A DNA stretch of 50,948 nt from Rhodobacteraceae bacterium UBA6141 (lineage in GTDB: Bacteria; Pseudomonadota; Alphaproteobacteria; Rhodobacterales; Rhodobacteraceae), in assembly GCA_002423245.1 (NCBI GenBank), contig DIVD01000041.1:64476-115423 (forward strand). The letters run 5' to 3'. The notes under the pieces were generated by a model, which searched no databases, was not told the DNA's origin, and saw nothing but the letters and a program-made list of their open reading frames with translations. Of this stretch, positions 24,307 to 32,079 are shown piece after piece. The first letter of the stretch is position 1. The number at the start of each line of letters is the position of its first letter. Made by a program: the position numbers and the translations under genes.

Positions 24307-25551
24307 TCATGCGATCAGCGCCGCAAGATCGACGCTGCAATCCACGCCGATCTTGCCACGCCCGCCGCGGTCCATGAAGGCCTCTGCCGCCGCCCGCCCT
24401 GCCTGCCGCAACTGCGCCAGCAGCGTCGGGGTCGGCACCAGTTTCGTCGCGACGCTCAGGCTGCCCATCAGCGCGTCATCGGCGATCATGTGCACCCGCA
24501 CGTCCTTCATGCTGCCGGGCGACAGATGCCCGCGCGCCAGCAGCCGCTTGACGAAGGCGATCGCCCGCAATTCGCGCAGCAGCGAGGAGTTGAAGCTGAT
24601 CTCGTTCACGCGGTTGCTGATCTCCGCCGCCGTGCGCGGCAGCGCCTCGCGCATCAGCGGGTTGATGCTGACGATCACGATGTCGTCGGGCAGCTCTGGC
24701 GCGAACAGCGGGAACAGCGCCGGGTTGCCGGCATAGCCGCCATCCCAGTAGGCCTCGCGCCGGCCGGTGGCGGGGTCGTCGATCTCCACCGCGCGGAACA
24801 CCTCGGGCAGGCAGGCGGAGGCAAGGATCACGTCGGTGCCGATCTCGGCATTGTCGAAGACCCGGATCTTGCCACTGCGCACATTGGTGGCCGAGATGAA
24901 GATCTGCGGGCCTTCCTCGGCCTTGATCCGGTCATAGGCGAAGCGTTCCGCCACGCGGCGCAGGGGATTGTCCCAGAACGGCAGGTCATAGGGGCTGACG
25001 GCGCTGGTCACCGCGTCGATCATCGAGAAGGGCACCACCGTCTCGATCATCCGCGCCGTCAGCGCCGGGCCGGGCAGGAAGGCCATCAGCCAGTGCGCGA
25101 ACGAGAGGTCCGGGATCGCGCCCATCTGGCCCCAGAGCCAGTCGAGCTGGTCGCGCGCGCCCTCGCGGCCGCCCGCCACCCAGCCCGATTTCAGCGCGGC
25201 GGCGTTGAGCGCCCCGGCAGAGCAGCCGGAAATGGCGGCGATCTCGATGTCGGGATCCTCGAGCAGCCGGTCGAGCACGCCCCAGGTGAAGGCGCCATGC
25301 GCGCCCCCGCCCTGCAGCGCGAGGTTGATGCGGCGGGGTCCGCGTGCGGGCGCGGCGGCCGGGGCGGCGAACTGTTGCGGCGCATCGCCTTCGCCCCCGG
25401 TCACCAGATCCTCGATCGCCTCCAGCGCGCCGGGCTCTGTGGCAAGTTCGGCGGCAGGCGGCTTCGCCTTGCCGGAGGTATTCGGCGCTGGCCCGGGACC
25501 GGACTTGCCCTGCCCGCTGCCATCCGGTCCGCCGGTTTCGCTGTCCATCAT
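24307..25551 (-). CDS. Patatin-like phospholipase
   Basis: A 414-residue protein with a patatin domain from about residue 75: NLALQGGGAHGAFTWGVLD (oxyanion loop), GCSAGALNAAAL with the GxSxG nucleophile, and YWDGGYAGNP with the DGG Asp, forming the Ser-Asp dyad. It is expected to cleave acyl ester bonds of lipids. The first 70 residues are low-complexity and Pro/Gly-rich, not a signal peptide. The start is ambiguous: a frame reaching 25638 would begin within an 18-base tandem repeat; I prefer the ATG at 25551, preceded by GGAAGGCGGG. It lies 111 bases after the dehydrogenase gene. Confidence 0.87.
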   Translation of the reverse strand: MMDSETGGPDGSGQGKSGPGPAPNTSGKAKPPAAELATEPGALEAIEDLVTGGEGDAPQQFAAPAAAPARGPRRINLALQGGGAHGAFTWGVLDRLLEDPDIEIAAISGCSAGALNAAALKSGWVAGGREGARDQLDWLWGQMGAIPDLSFAHWLMAFLPGPALTARMIETVVPFSMIDAVTSAVSPYDLPFWDNPLRRVAERFAYDRIKAEEGPQIFISATNVRSGKIRVFDNAEIGTDVILASACLPEVFRAVEIDDPATGRREAYWDGGYAGNPALFPLFAPELPDDIVIVSINPLMREALPRTAAEISNRVNEISFNSSLLRELRAIAFVKRLLARGHLSPGSMKDVRVHMIADDALMGSLSVATKLVPTPTLLAQLRQAGRAAAEAFMDRGGRGKIGVDCSVDLAALIA

Positions 25552-25601
25552 GCCTGTCCCGCCTTCCGCTTGCCCATCGGCCGGGGCCGCGCCTCCGCGC
25601 G

Positions 25602-25652
25602 TCCCTGCCCTGCCATCCCTCCCTGCCCTGCCATCCATCCCTGCCCTGTCAG
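25602..25652. repeat. 18-base tandem repeat, nearly three copies
   Basis: Unit TCCCTGCCCTGCCATCCM at 25602-25619 and 25620-25637, with a third copy diverging after TCCCTGCCCTG (25638-). It fills the spacer between the hydroxybutyrate dehydrogenase and patatin genes. Confidence 0.75.
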
Positions 25653-25662
25653 CTAGCCCTGC

Positions 25663-26448
25663 CTACATCGCCGTCCAGCCGCCATCGACACTCACCGCGG
25701 TGCCGGTGATCTGCGCGGCATGGTCCGAGCACAGGAACACGACGGTGCCGCCGATCTGCTCCACCGTCACGAACTCGCCCGAGGGCTGGCGGTCCAGCAT
25801 CACCTTCTTGATCACATCCTCGCGCGACATGTTGTGGGTCTTCATCTGGTCGGGGATCTGCGCCTCGACCAGCGGGGTCAGCACATAGCCGGGGCAGATG
25901 GAGTTGCAGGTGATCGGCGCTTCCGCCGTTTCCAGCGCCACCACCTTGCTGAACCCGACGATGCCGTGCTTGGCCGAGACATAGGCCGACTTGAAGGGCG
26001 AGGCGGTCAGCCCGTGCGCGGAGGCGATGTTGACGATCCGGCCCCAGCCCGCCGCCCGCATCTTCGGAAGCGCGGCGGCGGTGGTATGGAAGGCGGAAGA
26101 AAGGTTGATCGCGATGATCGCATCCCATTTCGCGACCGGAAAGTCCTCGACCGGGGCGACATGCTGGATGCCGGCGTTGTTCACGAGGATGTCGCAGGCG
26201 CCGGCCTGTCCGATCAGCGCGCGGCACTCCTCGCCCCTGGACATGTCGGCGCGGATATAGCGCGCGGTCACGCCGAACTCGGCCGCGACGGCTTCGGCCA
26301 GCGCGTGATCCTCTGCGCTGTCGGTGAACGAGTTCAGCACGACATCCGCCCCGGCCCGCGCCAGCTCGCGCGCGATGCCGAGCCCGATGCCAGAGGTCGA
26401 TCCGGTGATGACGGCGGTCTTGCCGGCCAGCGATGTGGTGATGCTCAT
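25663..26448 (-). CDS. bdhA: 3-hydroxybutyrate dehydrogenase (SDR family)
   Basis: A 261-residue short-chain dehydrogenase: TGSTSGIGLGIA (cofactor motif), NNAGIQHVAPVEDFP, the catalytic Ser in IASAHGL, YVSAKHG (YxxxK), and a C-terminal GTAVSVDGGWTAM. NNAGIQ-APVE and the length fit D-3-hydroxybutyrate dehydrogenase, which oxidises 3-hydroxybutyrate to acetoacetate in polyhydroxybutyrate turnover. ATG at 26448 has AGGAG eight bases upstream; a TTG two codons earlier is less likely. A TATAAG box lies 30 bases upstream and shares 12 bases with the neighbouring sRNA promoter. Confidence 0.9.
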   Translation of the reverse strand: MSITTSLAGKTAVITGSTSGIGLGIARELARAGADVVLNSFTDSAEDHALAEAVAAEFGVTARYIRADMSRGEECRALIGQAGACDILVNNAGIQHVAPVEDFPVAKWDAIIAINLSSAFHTTAAALPKMRAAGWGRIVNIASAHGLTASPFKSAYVSAKHGIVGFSKVVALETAEAPITCNSICPGYVLTPLVEAQIPDQMKTHNMSREDVIKKVMLDRQPSGEFVTVEQIGGTVVFLCSDHAAQITGTAVSVDGGWTAM

Positions 26449-26476
26449 GGTCAATGCTCCTGCTATCTGGTGCCGA

Positions 26477-26488
26477 CCTTATACGCCG
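26477..26488 (-). promoter_or_regulatory. -10 region of bdhA, shared with the sRNA promoter
   Basis: CGGCGTATAAGG on the minus strand (-10 TATAAG at 26483-26478), identical over 12 bases to 26618-26629. No good -35 box is seen at the right distance, which would suit a weak or activated promoter. Confidence 0.45.
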
Positions 26489-26535
26489 CAGCCGCAACAT
26501 CCAGCCGCGCCGCCGCCGGACCGGCGGAACGGCGC

Positions 26536-26564
26536 AAAAAAAAACGCCCGCGCGAGGCGGGCGT
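26536..26564 (-). terminator. Terminator of the candidate sRNA
   Basis: ACGCCCGC, five-base loop, GCGGGCGT on either side (26544-26564), followed on the minus strand by a run of nine T (26544-26536). One of the best intrinsic terminators in the window, with no protein gene directly before it on this strand. Confidence 0.85.
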
Positions 26565-26612
26565 CAAGTCGTTGAGGCAGGTTTCATACAGGCAAGAAAC
26601 CTATCGAGCAGT
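26536..26612 (-). ncRNA. Candidate small RNA, about 77 nt
   Basis: A complete stand-alone transcription unit is visible on the minus strand: promoter at 26647-26619, predicted start near 26612, a six-base-pair hairpin (GGTTTC, ten-base loop, GAAACC; 26601-26580), a single-stranded linker containing CTGCCTCAACGACTTG, and a strong terminator ending in nine T. It contains no credible reading frame and lies between bdhA and the divergent solute-binding protein gene. The unpaired CCTC could bind ribosome sites. I cannot name an Rfam family. Trans-acting regulation is the likely role, by analogy with other alphaproteobacterial sRNAs. Confidence 0.65.
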
Positions 26613-26618
26613 GCCCCC

Positions 26619-26647
26619 CTTATACGCCGAACGAACGCGGCCTCCAA
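26619..26647 (-). promoter_or_regulatory. Promoter of the candidate sRNA
   Basis: TTGGAG (26647-26642), exactly 17 bases, TATAAG (26624-26619). The -10 context CGGCGTATAAGG is shared with bdhA. Could be read by the housekeeping or a heat-shock-type sigma factor; not decidable here. Confidence 0.6.
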
Positions 26648-26726
26648 GCTAAAAGTTTGAAAAGGCTGGCGCGCAGAGGTAGCGTCCGGGCAGGACAGCC
26701 GCCACCTGAAAGGGATCGCCCCCGGC

Positions 26727-28562
26727 ATGAAACCACGGACCTTCAACGCCTTGCATCGCCGCTGCGGCAGGCTGCTCGCGCCTTTGTGCGTTGCGCTTTT
26801 CGGGCTGGTCGCGGCGCCGGCGGGCCTCGCCGAACCGATGCACGGCATATCCATGTATGGCGAGCCGGCGCTGCCACCCGATCTTGTGGCCCTGCCCTAT
26901 GCCAACCCCGATGCGCCGAAGGGCGGGCGGATGGTGATCGGCGAGCCGGGGGGATTCGATTCGCTCAATCCGTGGATCCTGAAGGGCCGCGCGCCCTGGG
27001 GCATGGGGCTGCATGTCGCCGAGACGCTGATGGCCCGCTCCATCGACGAGCCCTTCACGCTCTACGGCCTTCTGGCCGAATCGGTGGAGACGGACGCGGC
27101 GCGGTCCTTCGTCGAGTTCACCCTGCGGCCCGAGGCGCGATTCTCGGATGGCAGCCCGGTGACGGTCGAGGATGTGATCTGGAGCTACGAGACGCTGGGC
27201 ACGCAGGGCCATCCGCGCTATCGCACCGCCTGGGCCAAGGTGGCCAGCATCGGCTCCCCCGCGCCCGGCAAGGTGCGGATCGAGTTCACCGAGCCCGACC
27301 GCGAGCTGGCGCTGCTGATGGGGATGCGCCCGGTCCTGAAGAAGGCGCAATGGCAGGGGCGCGATTTCGCGCAATCGACGCTGGAGGTGCCGATCGGCTC
27401 GGGCGCCTATACCGTCGGCGCCTTCGAGCCGGGGCGCCATATCAGCTTCGTGCGCAACCCCGACTGGTGGGGCAAGGACCTGCCGATCGCGCGGGGGCTG
27501 CATAACCTCGACGAGATCCGCTATGAGTATTTCGCCGATCCGGGGATGATCTTCGAGGCGTTCAAGGCGGGCGATCTGTCGATCTGGCGCGAGACGAATG
27601 CCGCGCGCTGGCACACGCAGTTCGACTTCCCCGCCGTCACCTCGGGCGAGGTGGTGAAGGCGGAGATCCCGCATCGGCGGCCCTCGGGGATCACCGGCCT
27701 CGTGTTCAACACGCGGCGCCCGGTCTTCGCCGACTGGCGGGTGCGCGAGGCGCTGACGCTGGCCTTCAACTTCGAGTTCATCAACCAGACGCTGAACCTC
27801 GGGACCGAGCCGCGCATCACCTCCTATTTCGCCAATTCGGCGCTGGCGATGCAGCCAGGGCCGGCGACGGGCCGCGTGGCCGAACTGCTGACGCCCTTCG
27901 CGGACGACCTGATCCCCGGCACGCTCGAGGGCTATGCGCCGCCGGTGTCGGACGGCACGATCCGCAACCGCTCCAACATGCGCAGGGCGATGCAACTGCT
28001 GGAGGAGGCAGGCTGGACGGCCGAGGGCGGCACCCTGCGCGATGCCGATGGCAGGCCCTTCGCGTTCGAGATCCTGCTGGCGCAGGGCGCCGCCGAGCCC
28101 GGGCAGGTGGTGGACATCTACGTGCAGGCGCTGGCGCAACTGGGGATCACGCCGCGCATCGCCAGCGTAGATGCCGCGCAATATGTGGAGCGCACGAACC
28201 GCTTCGACTTCGACATGGCCTGGATGGTGCGGGCGCTGTCGCTGAGCCCGGGCAACGAGCAGCGCCTTTATTGGGGCGCGGCGGGGGCGGACCAGCCCGG
28301 CAGCCGCAACTGGATGGGGATGGCCTCGCCCGCGGCCGACGCGATGATCGACCACATGCTGGCCGCGACCGACCCCGAGGAGATGGTGGCGGCGGTGCAG
28401 GCGCTGGACCGGGTGCTGACCGCAGGCCGCTGGGTGATCCCGGTGTGGTATTCACGGGCGACACTGCTTGCCCATTCCTCAGATCTTCACTATCCGGCGC
28501 GCCTGCCGCTATATGGCGACTGGCCGGGCTTTGCGCCCGATGTCTGGTGGCATGAGGAGTAG
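26727..28562 (+). CDS. Extracellular solute-binding protein, family 5 (YejA-like)
   Basis: A 611-residue periplasmic binding protein. Signal peptide: LLAPLCVALFGLVAAPAGLA. Mature part: HGISMYGEPALPPDL, FDSLNPWILKG, a family-5 block RFSDGSPVTVEDVIWSYETL, and IGSGAYTVGAFEPGRHISF. Resemblance in size and the ALPYANPDAPKGG stretch is to YejA-type peptide or microcin-C/oligopeptide binding proteins. No permease or ATPase gene is adjacent, so it is an orphan here and must join a transporter encoded elsewhere. The sRNA gene lies directly upstream on the other strand. Confidence 0.9.
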   Translation: MKPRTFNALHRRCGRLLAPLCVALFGLVAAPAGLAEPMHGISMYGEPALPPDLVALPYANPDAPKGGRMVIGEPGGFDSLNPWILKGRAPWGMGLHVAETLMARSIDEPFTLYGLLAESVETDAARSFVEFTLRPEARFSDGSPVTVEDVIWSYETLGTQGHPRYRTAWAKVASIGSPAPGKVRIEFTEPDRELALLMGMRPVLKKAQWQGRDFAQSTLEVPIGSGAYTVGAFEPGRHISFVRNPDWWGKDLPIARGLHNLDEIRYEYFADPGMIFEAFKAGDLSIWRETNAARWHTQFDFPAVTSGEVVKAEIPHRRPSGITGLVFNTRRPVFADWRVREALTLAFNFEFINQTLNLGTEPRITSYFANSALAMQPGPATGRVAELLTPFADDLIPGTLEGYAPPVSDGTIRNRSNMRRAMQLLEEAGWTAEGGTLRDADGRPFAFEILLAQGAAEPGQVVDIYVQALAQLGITPRIASVDAAQYVERTNRFDFDMAWMVRALSLSPGNEQRLYWGAAGADQPGSRNWMGMASPAADAMIDHMLAATDPEEMVAAVQALDRVLTAGRWVIPVWYSRATLLAHSSDLHYPARLPLYGDWPGFAPDVWWHEE

Positions 28563-28565
28563 ACC

Positions 28566-28682
28566 ATGAAGCGCATCGCGGTGCTGGCCCTGCTGGTCGG
28601 GGGGCTTGCCGCTTGCAACACCGTGGCCGGGCTTGGGCAGGACGTGTCGGCCGGCGCGCGCAGCGTGCAGGGGATGATGTAG
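28566..28682 (+). CDS. Entericidin-like small lipoprotein
   Basis: A 38-residue lipopeptide, MKRIAVLALLVGGLAACNTV followed by GLGQDVSAGARSVQGMM. A short positive start, a hydrophobic stretch and a lipobox (LAAC) predict cleavage before Cys and lipid attachment. The V-G-G-DvsaGa pattern is that of the entericidin A/B family. It begins three bases after the binding-protein stop, so it is translationally coupled to it. Entericidins are small envelope lipoproteins linked to toxin-antidote behaviour in enterics; role here unknown. Confidence 0.8.
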   Translation: MKRIAVLALLVGGLAACNTVAGLGQDVSAGARSVQGMM

Positions 28683-28739
28683 GCCGGGGCGCCGCCGCAC
28701 GAAACCGCCACCCCCGCGAAAACTTCTGTGCAGCCGGCC

Positions 28740-28765
28740 GGAACCGGCGCAGACTGAACCGGGTT
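28740..28765 (+). promoter_or_regulatory. ECF-type (EcfG-like) promoter candidate
   Basis: GGAAC (28740-28744), 17 bases, GGTT (28762-28765), close to the general-stress pattern GGAAC-N16/17-CGTT. The start codon of the CsbD-like gene is 28 bases further, a usual leader length. One mismatch; tentative. Confidence 0.35.
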
Positions 28766-28792
28766 GAACGCCGGCATGAAGGAGGCAGGTGC

Positions 28793-29122
28793 ATGAAATG
28801 GCATCACGTGCAGGAAAACTGGCCTGCGTTTTTCGACGCCATCATCGACCGCTGGCCAGAGGCGGACGAGGGCGATCTTGAGGATATCGATGGCGACCAG
28901 CGCGCCTTCATCGCCTATATCGCCGAGCTGACCGGGCAGGAAAGCGGTGAGGCCGCGCAGGAGATCCGCGACTGGCTGACGGGCGAATTGCCGTCTGACG
29001 TGGTGATGGACCCGCGCCATGACGACCATTCCATCGCCCTGTCGAAGAAGTTCATGCCCGATGGCGAGGACGAGTTCGACGACGATGCCCGCTATGGCGA
29101 CGACAGCGAGGACGACCGCTGA
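28793..29122 (+). CDS. CsbD-like acidic stress protein
   Basis: A 109-residue acidic protein. The first 65 residues (MKWHHVQENWPAFFDAIIDR, then EGDLEDIDGDQRAFIAYIAE and EAAQEIRDWLTGE) follow the CsbD helical pattern: N-W near the start, DL-I-G in the middle, E-DW at the end. The C-terminal 45 residues are rich in Asp/Glu (DGEDEFDDDARYGDDSEDD). AAGGAGG eight bases before ATG fixes the start. CsbD proteins are stress-induced with unknown mechanism; a possible ECF-type promoter lies upstream. Confidence 0.65.
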   Translation: MKWHHVQENWPAFFDAIIDRWPEADEGDLEDIDGDQRAFIAYIAELTGQESGEAAQEIRDWLTGELPSDVVMDPRHDDHSIALSKKFMPDGEDEFDDDARYGDDSEDDR

Positions 29123-29144
29123 GCCCGACCGCTGAGCCCGGGCG

Positions 29145-29196
29145 CCGAGGGCGGGCGCTGAGGGCGGGCGCTGAGGGCGGGCGCTGAGGGCGGGCG
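29145..29196. repeat. 13-base tandem repeat, four copies
   Basis: Unit CTGAGGGCGGGCG repeated four times without gaps; the first copy begins CCG instead of CTG. It fills the spacer after the CsbD-like gene. Slippage-prone, GC-rich. Confidence 0.85.
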
Positions 29197-29298
29197 CGCC
29201 ACATGCCGGGGCGCGCGAACCCCCGGTTGCGGCGCGCTGAGCGGGCCCGGAACGCGCCGATCGGCCCGGCTCCTGTCGCGCCGCCGATCCGGCGCGCG

Positions 29299-30486
29299 TC
29301 ACGTCTCGGGGCTCGCGGCGCGGAGTTCGGCGAGCACCTCCTCGGTATGCTCGCCCAGCCGCGGCGGCAGACGGCGCACCCGGCCGGGACTGTCCGAGAA
29401 TTCGACCGGGATGCGGGTGGTCACAAAGGCGCCCTCGCTCGGATGCTGGTGGTGCTGGAAATATCCGGTCTGAACCAGATAGGGCTCGACCAGCAGATCC
29501 TCGAGGCTGTTGGCAGGCCCGTTCGGCACGTCGGCCGCGTCGAACCGGCGGCGCCATGTGGCGGTTGTCTCTCCGGCGATCGCCTCGGCGAGGATGCCGT
29601 ACAGCGCGTCGATGTTGGCGGTGCGCAATTCGGCCGAGAGGAATCGCGGATCGGCGGCCAGCTCGGGCCGGCCGATCGCGTCGAAGAGGCGCAACCACTG
29701 GCCATCCATCACCGCCATCACGCAGACATGTCCGTCCAGCGTCGGATAGGGCCGCCGATGGGGTGAAAAGACGCGGCTGTAACCGAGGCCCAGTTCGGGC
29801 TGGTCGAGCGTTGCGCCCCACAGATGCTCGACCAGGTTGAAGCCGACCATCGCATCCATCATCGGCACGTTGACCTGCTGCCCGTGGCCGGTCCGCTCGC
29901 GCCAGACCAGGGCCATGGCGATGGATGATGCCAGGATGTAACCGCACAGCTTGTCGGCGATCACCGTGGGATAGTAGCGCGGCTCGCCGGTGGCGCGGGC
30001 CATCATCCCGGCTATGCCGCTGGCGCCCTGGATCACGTCGTCGAAGGCCGGCCAGTCGCGGCGCTCGCTGTCCAGCCGGAAGCCCGAGGCCGAGGCGTGG
30101 ATGATGCGCGGATTGACCGCGCGGATCTGCGCATAATCTATGCCCAGGCGCTCGGCGGCACCCGGGCGCATCGAATGCACCAGCACATCCGCCGACCGCA
30201 CCAGATCGAGCAGCGCGGCCTTGTCGCCGGGTTTCTTCAGGTCAAGGACGACCGACCGCTTGTTCCGGTTCGAGTTCAGAAACAGCGCTCCCATCTTCGG
30301 ACTGCGCGAGGGTCCGATCTGGCGCGTGTAATCGCCGTCGGGGGTTTCGATCTTGATGACGTCGGCCCCCATGTCGCCGAGGATCTGGGTGGCCACCGGC
30401 CCCAGCACGTTGACCGAAAGATCGAGCACCCTGTAGCCGGCAAGCGGGCCGCCCTCCTGTGATGGTTGCTGCGGCTGGCTGTCCAT
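29299..30486 (-). CDS. CaiB/BaiF family (class III) CoA-transferase
   Basis: A 395-residue class III CoA-transferase, moving CoA between carboxylic acids. GYRVLDLSVNVLGPVATQIL and GDMGADVIKIETPDGDYTR form the N-terminal Rossmann part; NRNKRSVVLDLKKPGDK follows; DWPAFDDVIQGASGIAGMM carries the expected catalytic Asp, which forms the aspartyl-CoA intermediate. Start at the ATG giving MDSQPQQPSQEG. It is transcribed away from the Liv-type import operon, and probably activates the imported acid, with the acyl-CoA dehydrogenase at 34825 acting next. Confidence 0.92.
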   Translation of the reverse strand: MDSQPQQPSQEGGPLAGYRVLDLSVNVLGPVATQILGDMGADVIKIETPDGDYTRQIGPSRSPKMGALFLNSNRNKRSVVLDLKKPGDKAALLDLVRSADVLVHSMRPGAAERLGIDYAQIRAVNPRIIHASASGFRLDSERRDWPAFDDVIQGASGIAGMMARATGEPRYYPTVIADKLCGYILASSIAMALVWRERTGHGQQVNVPMMDAMVGFNLVEHLWGATLDQPELGLGYSRVFSPHRRPYPTLDGHVCVMAVMDGQWLRLFDAIGRPELAADPRFLSAELRTANIDALYGILAEAIAGETTATWRRRFDAADVPNGPANSLEDLLVEPYLVQTGYFQHHQHPSEGAFVTTRIPVEFSDSPGRVRRLPPRLGEHTEEVLAELRAASPET

Positions 30487-30842
30487 GCTCTTCTCCCTTT
30501 GCGGTATCGCGCCCTTCGAACCGGCAATGCGCCGCAGCCGAACCGGCAATGCGCCGCAGCGTCGCGGGCGGCCGCCCCGAGAATCGGGGCGCAGCGCCGC
30601 AACCCTGCGGAGGCATCAAGGCCCCGCACCACCTCGGGAGCGCCTCGCGAGAGCGGTTCCGCGGGCCATTAGAACGGCCCCGCTCCGGCCGCTCAACCGC
30701 CGCAATCCAAAAATCACATCCATGCGCAAGAGGGCGGGCGGGCCGAGAATTCTGTCGCGCGGCGGCCGCCCCGCCTACCCTGAAGGCACCGGAGTCCTGC
30801 CATCGGCAGATGCCGCTTCGGGAGTCATAGGGAGGAGCCGCA
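30487..30842. other. 356-base divergent regulatory spacer
   Basis: Between the CoA-transferase and Liv-operon starts. Apart from the 22-base tandem duplication at 30517-30560 and a GGGAGGAG ribosome site before 30843, no gene is supported. Clear promoter boxes or a regulator site could not be identified; there is no copy of the island's 14-bp operator. Confidence 0.5.
30517..30560. repeat. Perfect 22-base tandem duplication
   Basis: Two identical copies (30517-30538, 30539-30560) of a unit beginning CGAACCGGCAATG and ending CCGCAGC, 31 bases before the CoA-transferase start, in its leader or promoter. Confidence 0.85.
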
Positions 30843-32051
30843 ATGAACAGGTTTGTACAGGCCGCCATCGGTCTGGTTGTCGCGATGGCGCCACTGATGT
30901 CTTCCCCCGCGCGGGCCGAAGGGGAGGAAGTCGCGATCCCGGCGATCACCGCCATGTCGGGATCGACTGCCGTGCTTGGCCAGGATGCGCAAAAGGGCAT
31001 CGAGATCGCCGTCGAGCACATCAATGCCGACGGCGGCATCAACGGCCGGCCGCTGAAAATCCAGGTCTACGACACCCAGGGCGAGCCCGGCGTGGTGCGC
31101 CAGGTGATGGAGCGGTTGACCCGCATGGAGCGGGCCCCGATCATCCTTGGCTGCGAGGTCAGCGCGGGCACATCGGCGGCGGCGCAGTTCGCCGAACAGG
31201 CAGGCGTTCCCTACCTGAACTCGTCGGCCGTGTCGGCCGAACTGCTCGAGCGCGGTTACAAGTGGTATTTCTCCGACCAGATCACCGCCGATTCCGAGGC
31301 CGCCACGGTCGTGGACTTCGTCGAGCACCTGATGACGCAGGGCGAGGTCGTCCCGGCGCTGCTTTATGAGGACAGCCCGCGCGGCGCGGGAACCATCGAA
31401 CGGGTCGAAGCCCTGCTGAAGGATCGGGGCATCGAGATCGCCGCCAGCGCATCCTATTCGCGCAGCGACCGCAACCTTCTGCCGCCGGTCAAGCGGGTGC
31501 AGACATCGGGCGCCAACGTGGTGATCTGGGCGGGCTACACCGAAGACGTGGTCGCCGGGCTGCAGGCCATGCAGCAGCTCGACTTCAAGCCCTACATCGT
31601 CGGAATCGGCGGTGGTCCGGGCGATGTGCGCATCCCGCAACTGGTGGACAAGGGCTTCATCGAGGCCGTCAACCTCAGCACGGCGGACTACTTCAACCCC
31701 GACATGGAGCGCGCCCAGCGGTTCGTGAAGAGCTACGAGGAAAGGCACGGCATCGTGCCGTCCAGCTATGCGTCCATGTGCTACCGCGGTGCCTACACGC
31801 TGAAGGCCGCGCTGGAGAAGACGCTGGAGGCCGGCAAGGAGCTGACACCCGAGAACCTTCGCGGCGCCCTGATCGAGGTCGACATCCCCGGCGAGCAACT
31901 GATCTCGCCCTTCTCGCGGATCAAGTTCGACGAACACGGCCGCAACATCGGCGCGCAGAACCTGATCGCGCAATGGAAGGACGGGGCGACGAAAAAGGTC
32001 ACGGTCTGGCCGCCCGAGGTGGCCGTGGAAGAACCCAACCCACTGAACTGA
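30843..32051 (+). CDS. Branched-chain amino acid-type ABC transporter binding protein
   Basis: A 402-residue periplasmic protein of the LivK/receptor family. Signal peptide: AIGLVVAMAPLMSSPARA. The mature protein shows ITAMSGSTAVLGQDAQKGIE, the I-A-iNadGGINGRPLKI block, LGCEVSAGTSAAAQFAEQAG and DSEAATVVDFVEH. Family members also carry aromatic acids, amides and short acids, and the CoA-catabolism neighbours suggest a carboxylate other than leucine. GGGAGGAG precedes the ATG. First gene of a five-gene operon. Confidence 0.9.
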   Translation: MNRFVQAAIGLVVAMAPLMSSPARAEGEEVAIPAITAMSGSTAVLGQDAQKGIEIAVEHINADGGINGRPLKIQVYDTQGEPGVVRQVMERLTRMERAPIILGCEVSAGTSAAAQFAEQAGVPYLNSSAVSAELLERGYKWYFSDQITADSEAATVVDFVEHLMTQGEVVPALLYEDSPRGAGTIERVEALLKDRGIEIAASASYSRSDRNLLPPVKRVQTSGANVVIWAGYTEDVVAGLQAMQQLDFKPYIVGIGGGPGDVRIPQLVDKGFIEAVNLSTADYFNPDMERAQRFVKSYEERHGIVPSSYASMCYRGAYTLKAALEKTLEAGKELTPENLRGALIEVDIPGEQLISPFSRIKFDEHGRNIGAQNLIAQWKDGATKKVTVWPPEVAVEEPNPLN

Positions 32052-32079
32052 TTTCGAAACCCCGGCGGGAGTGCGCGCG

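Noticed and set aside
29145..29196. CRISPR array
   Set aside because: Units of 13 bases follow each other directly with no spacers and no cas genes; plain tandem repeat.
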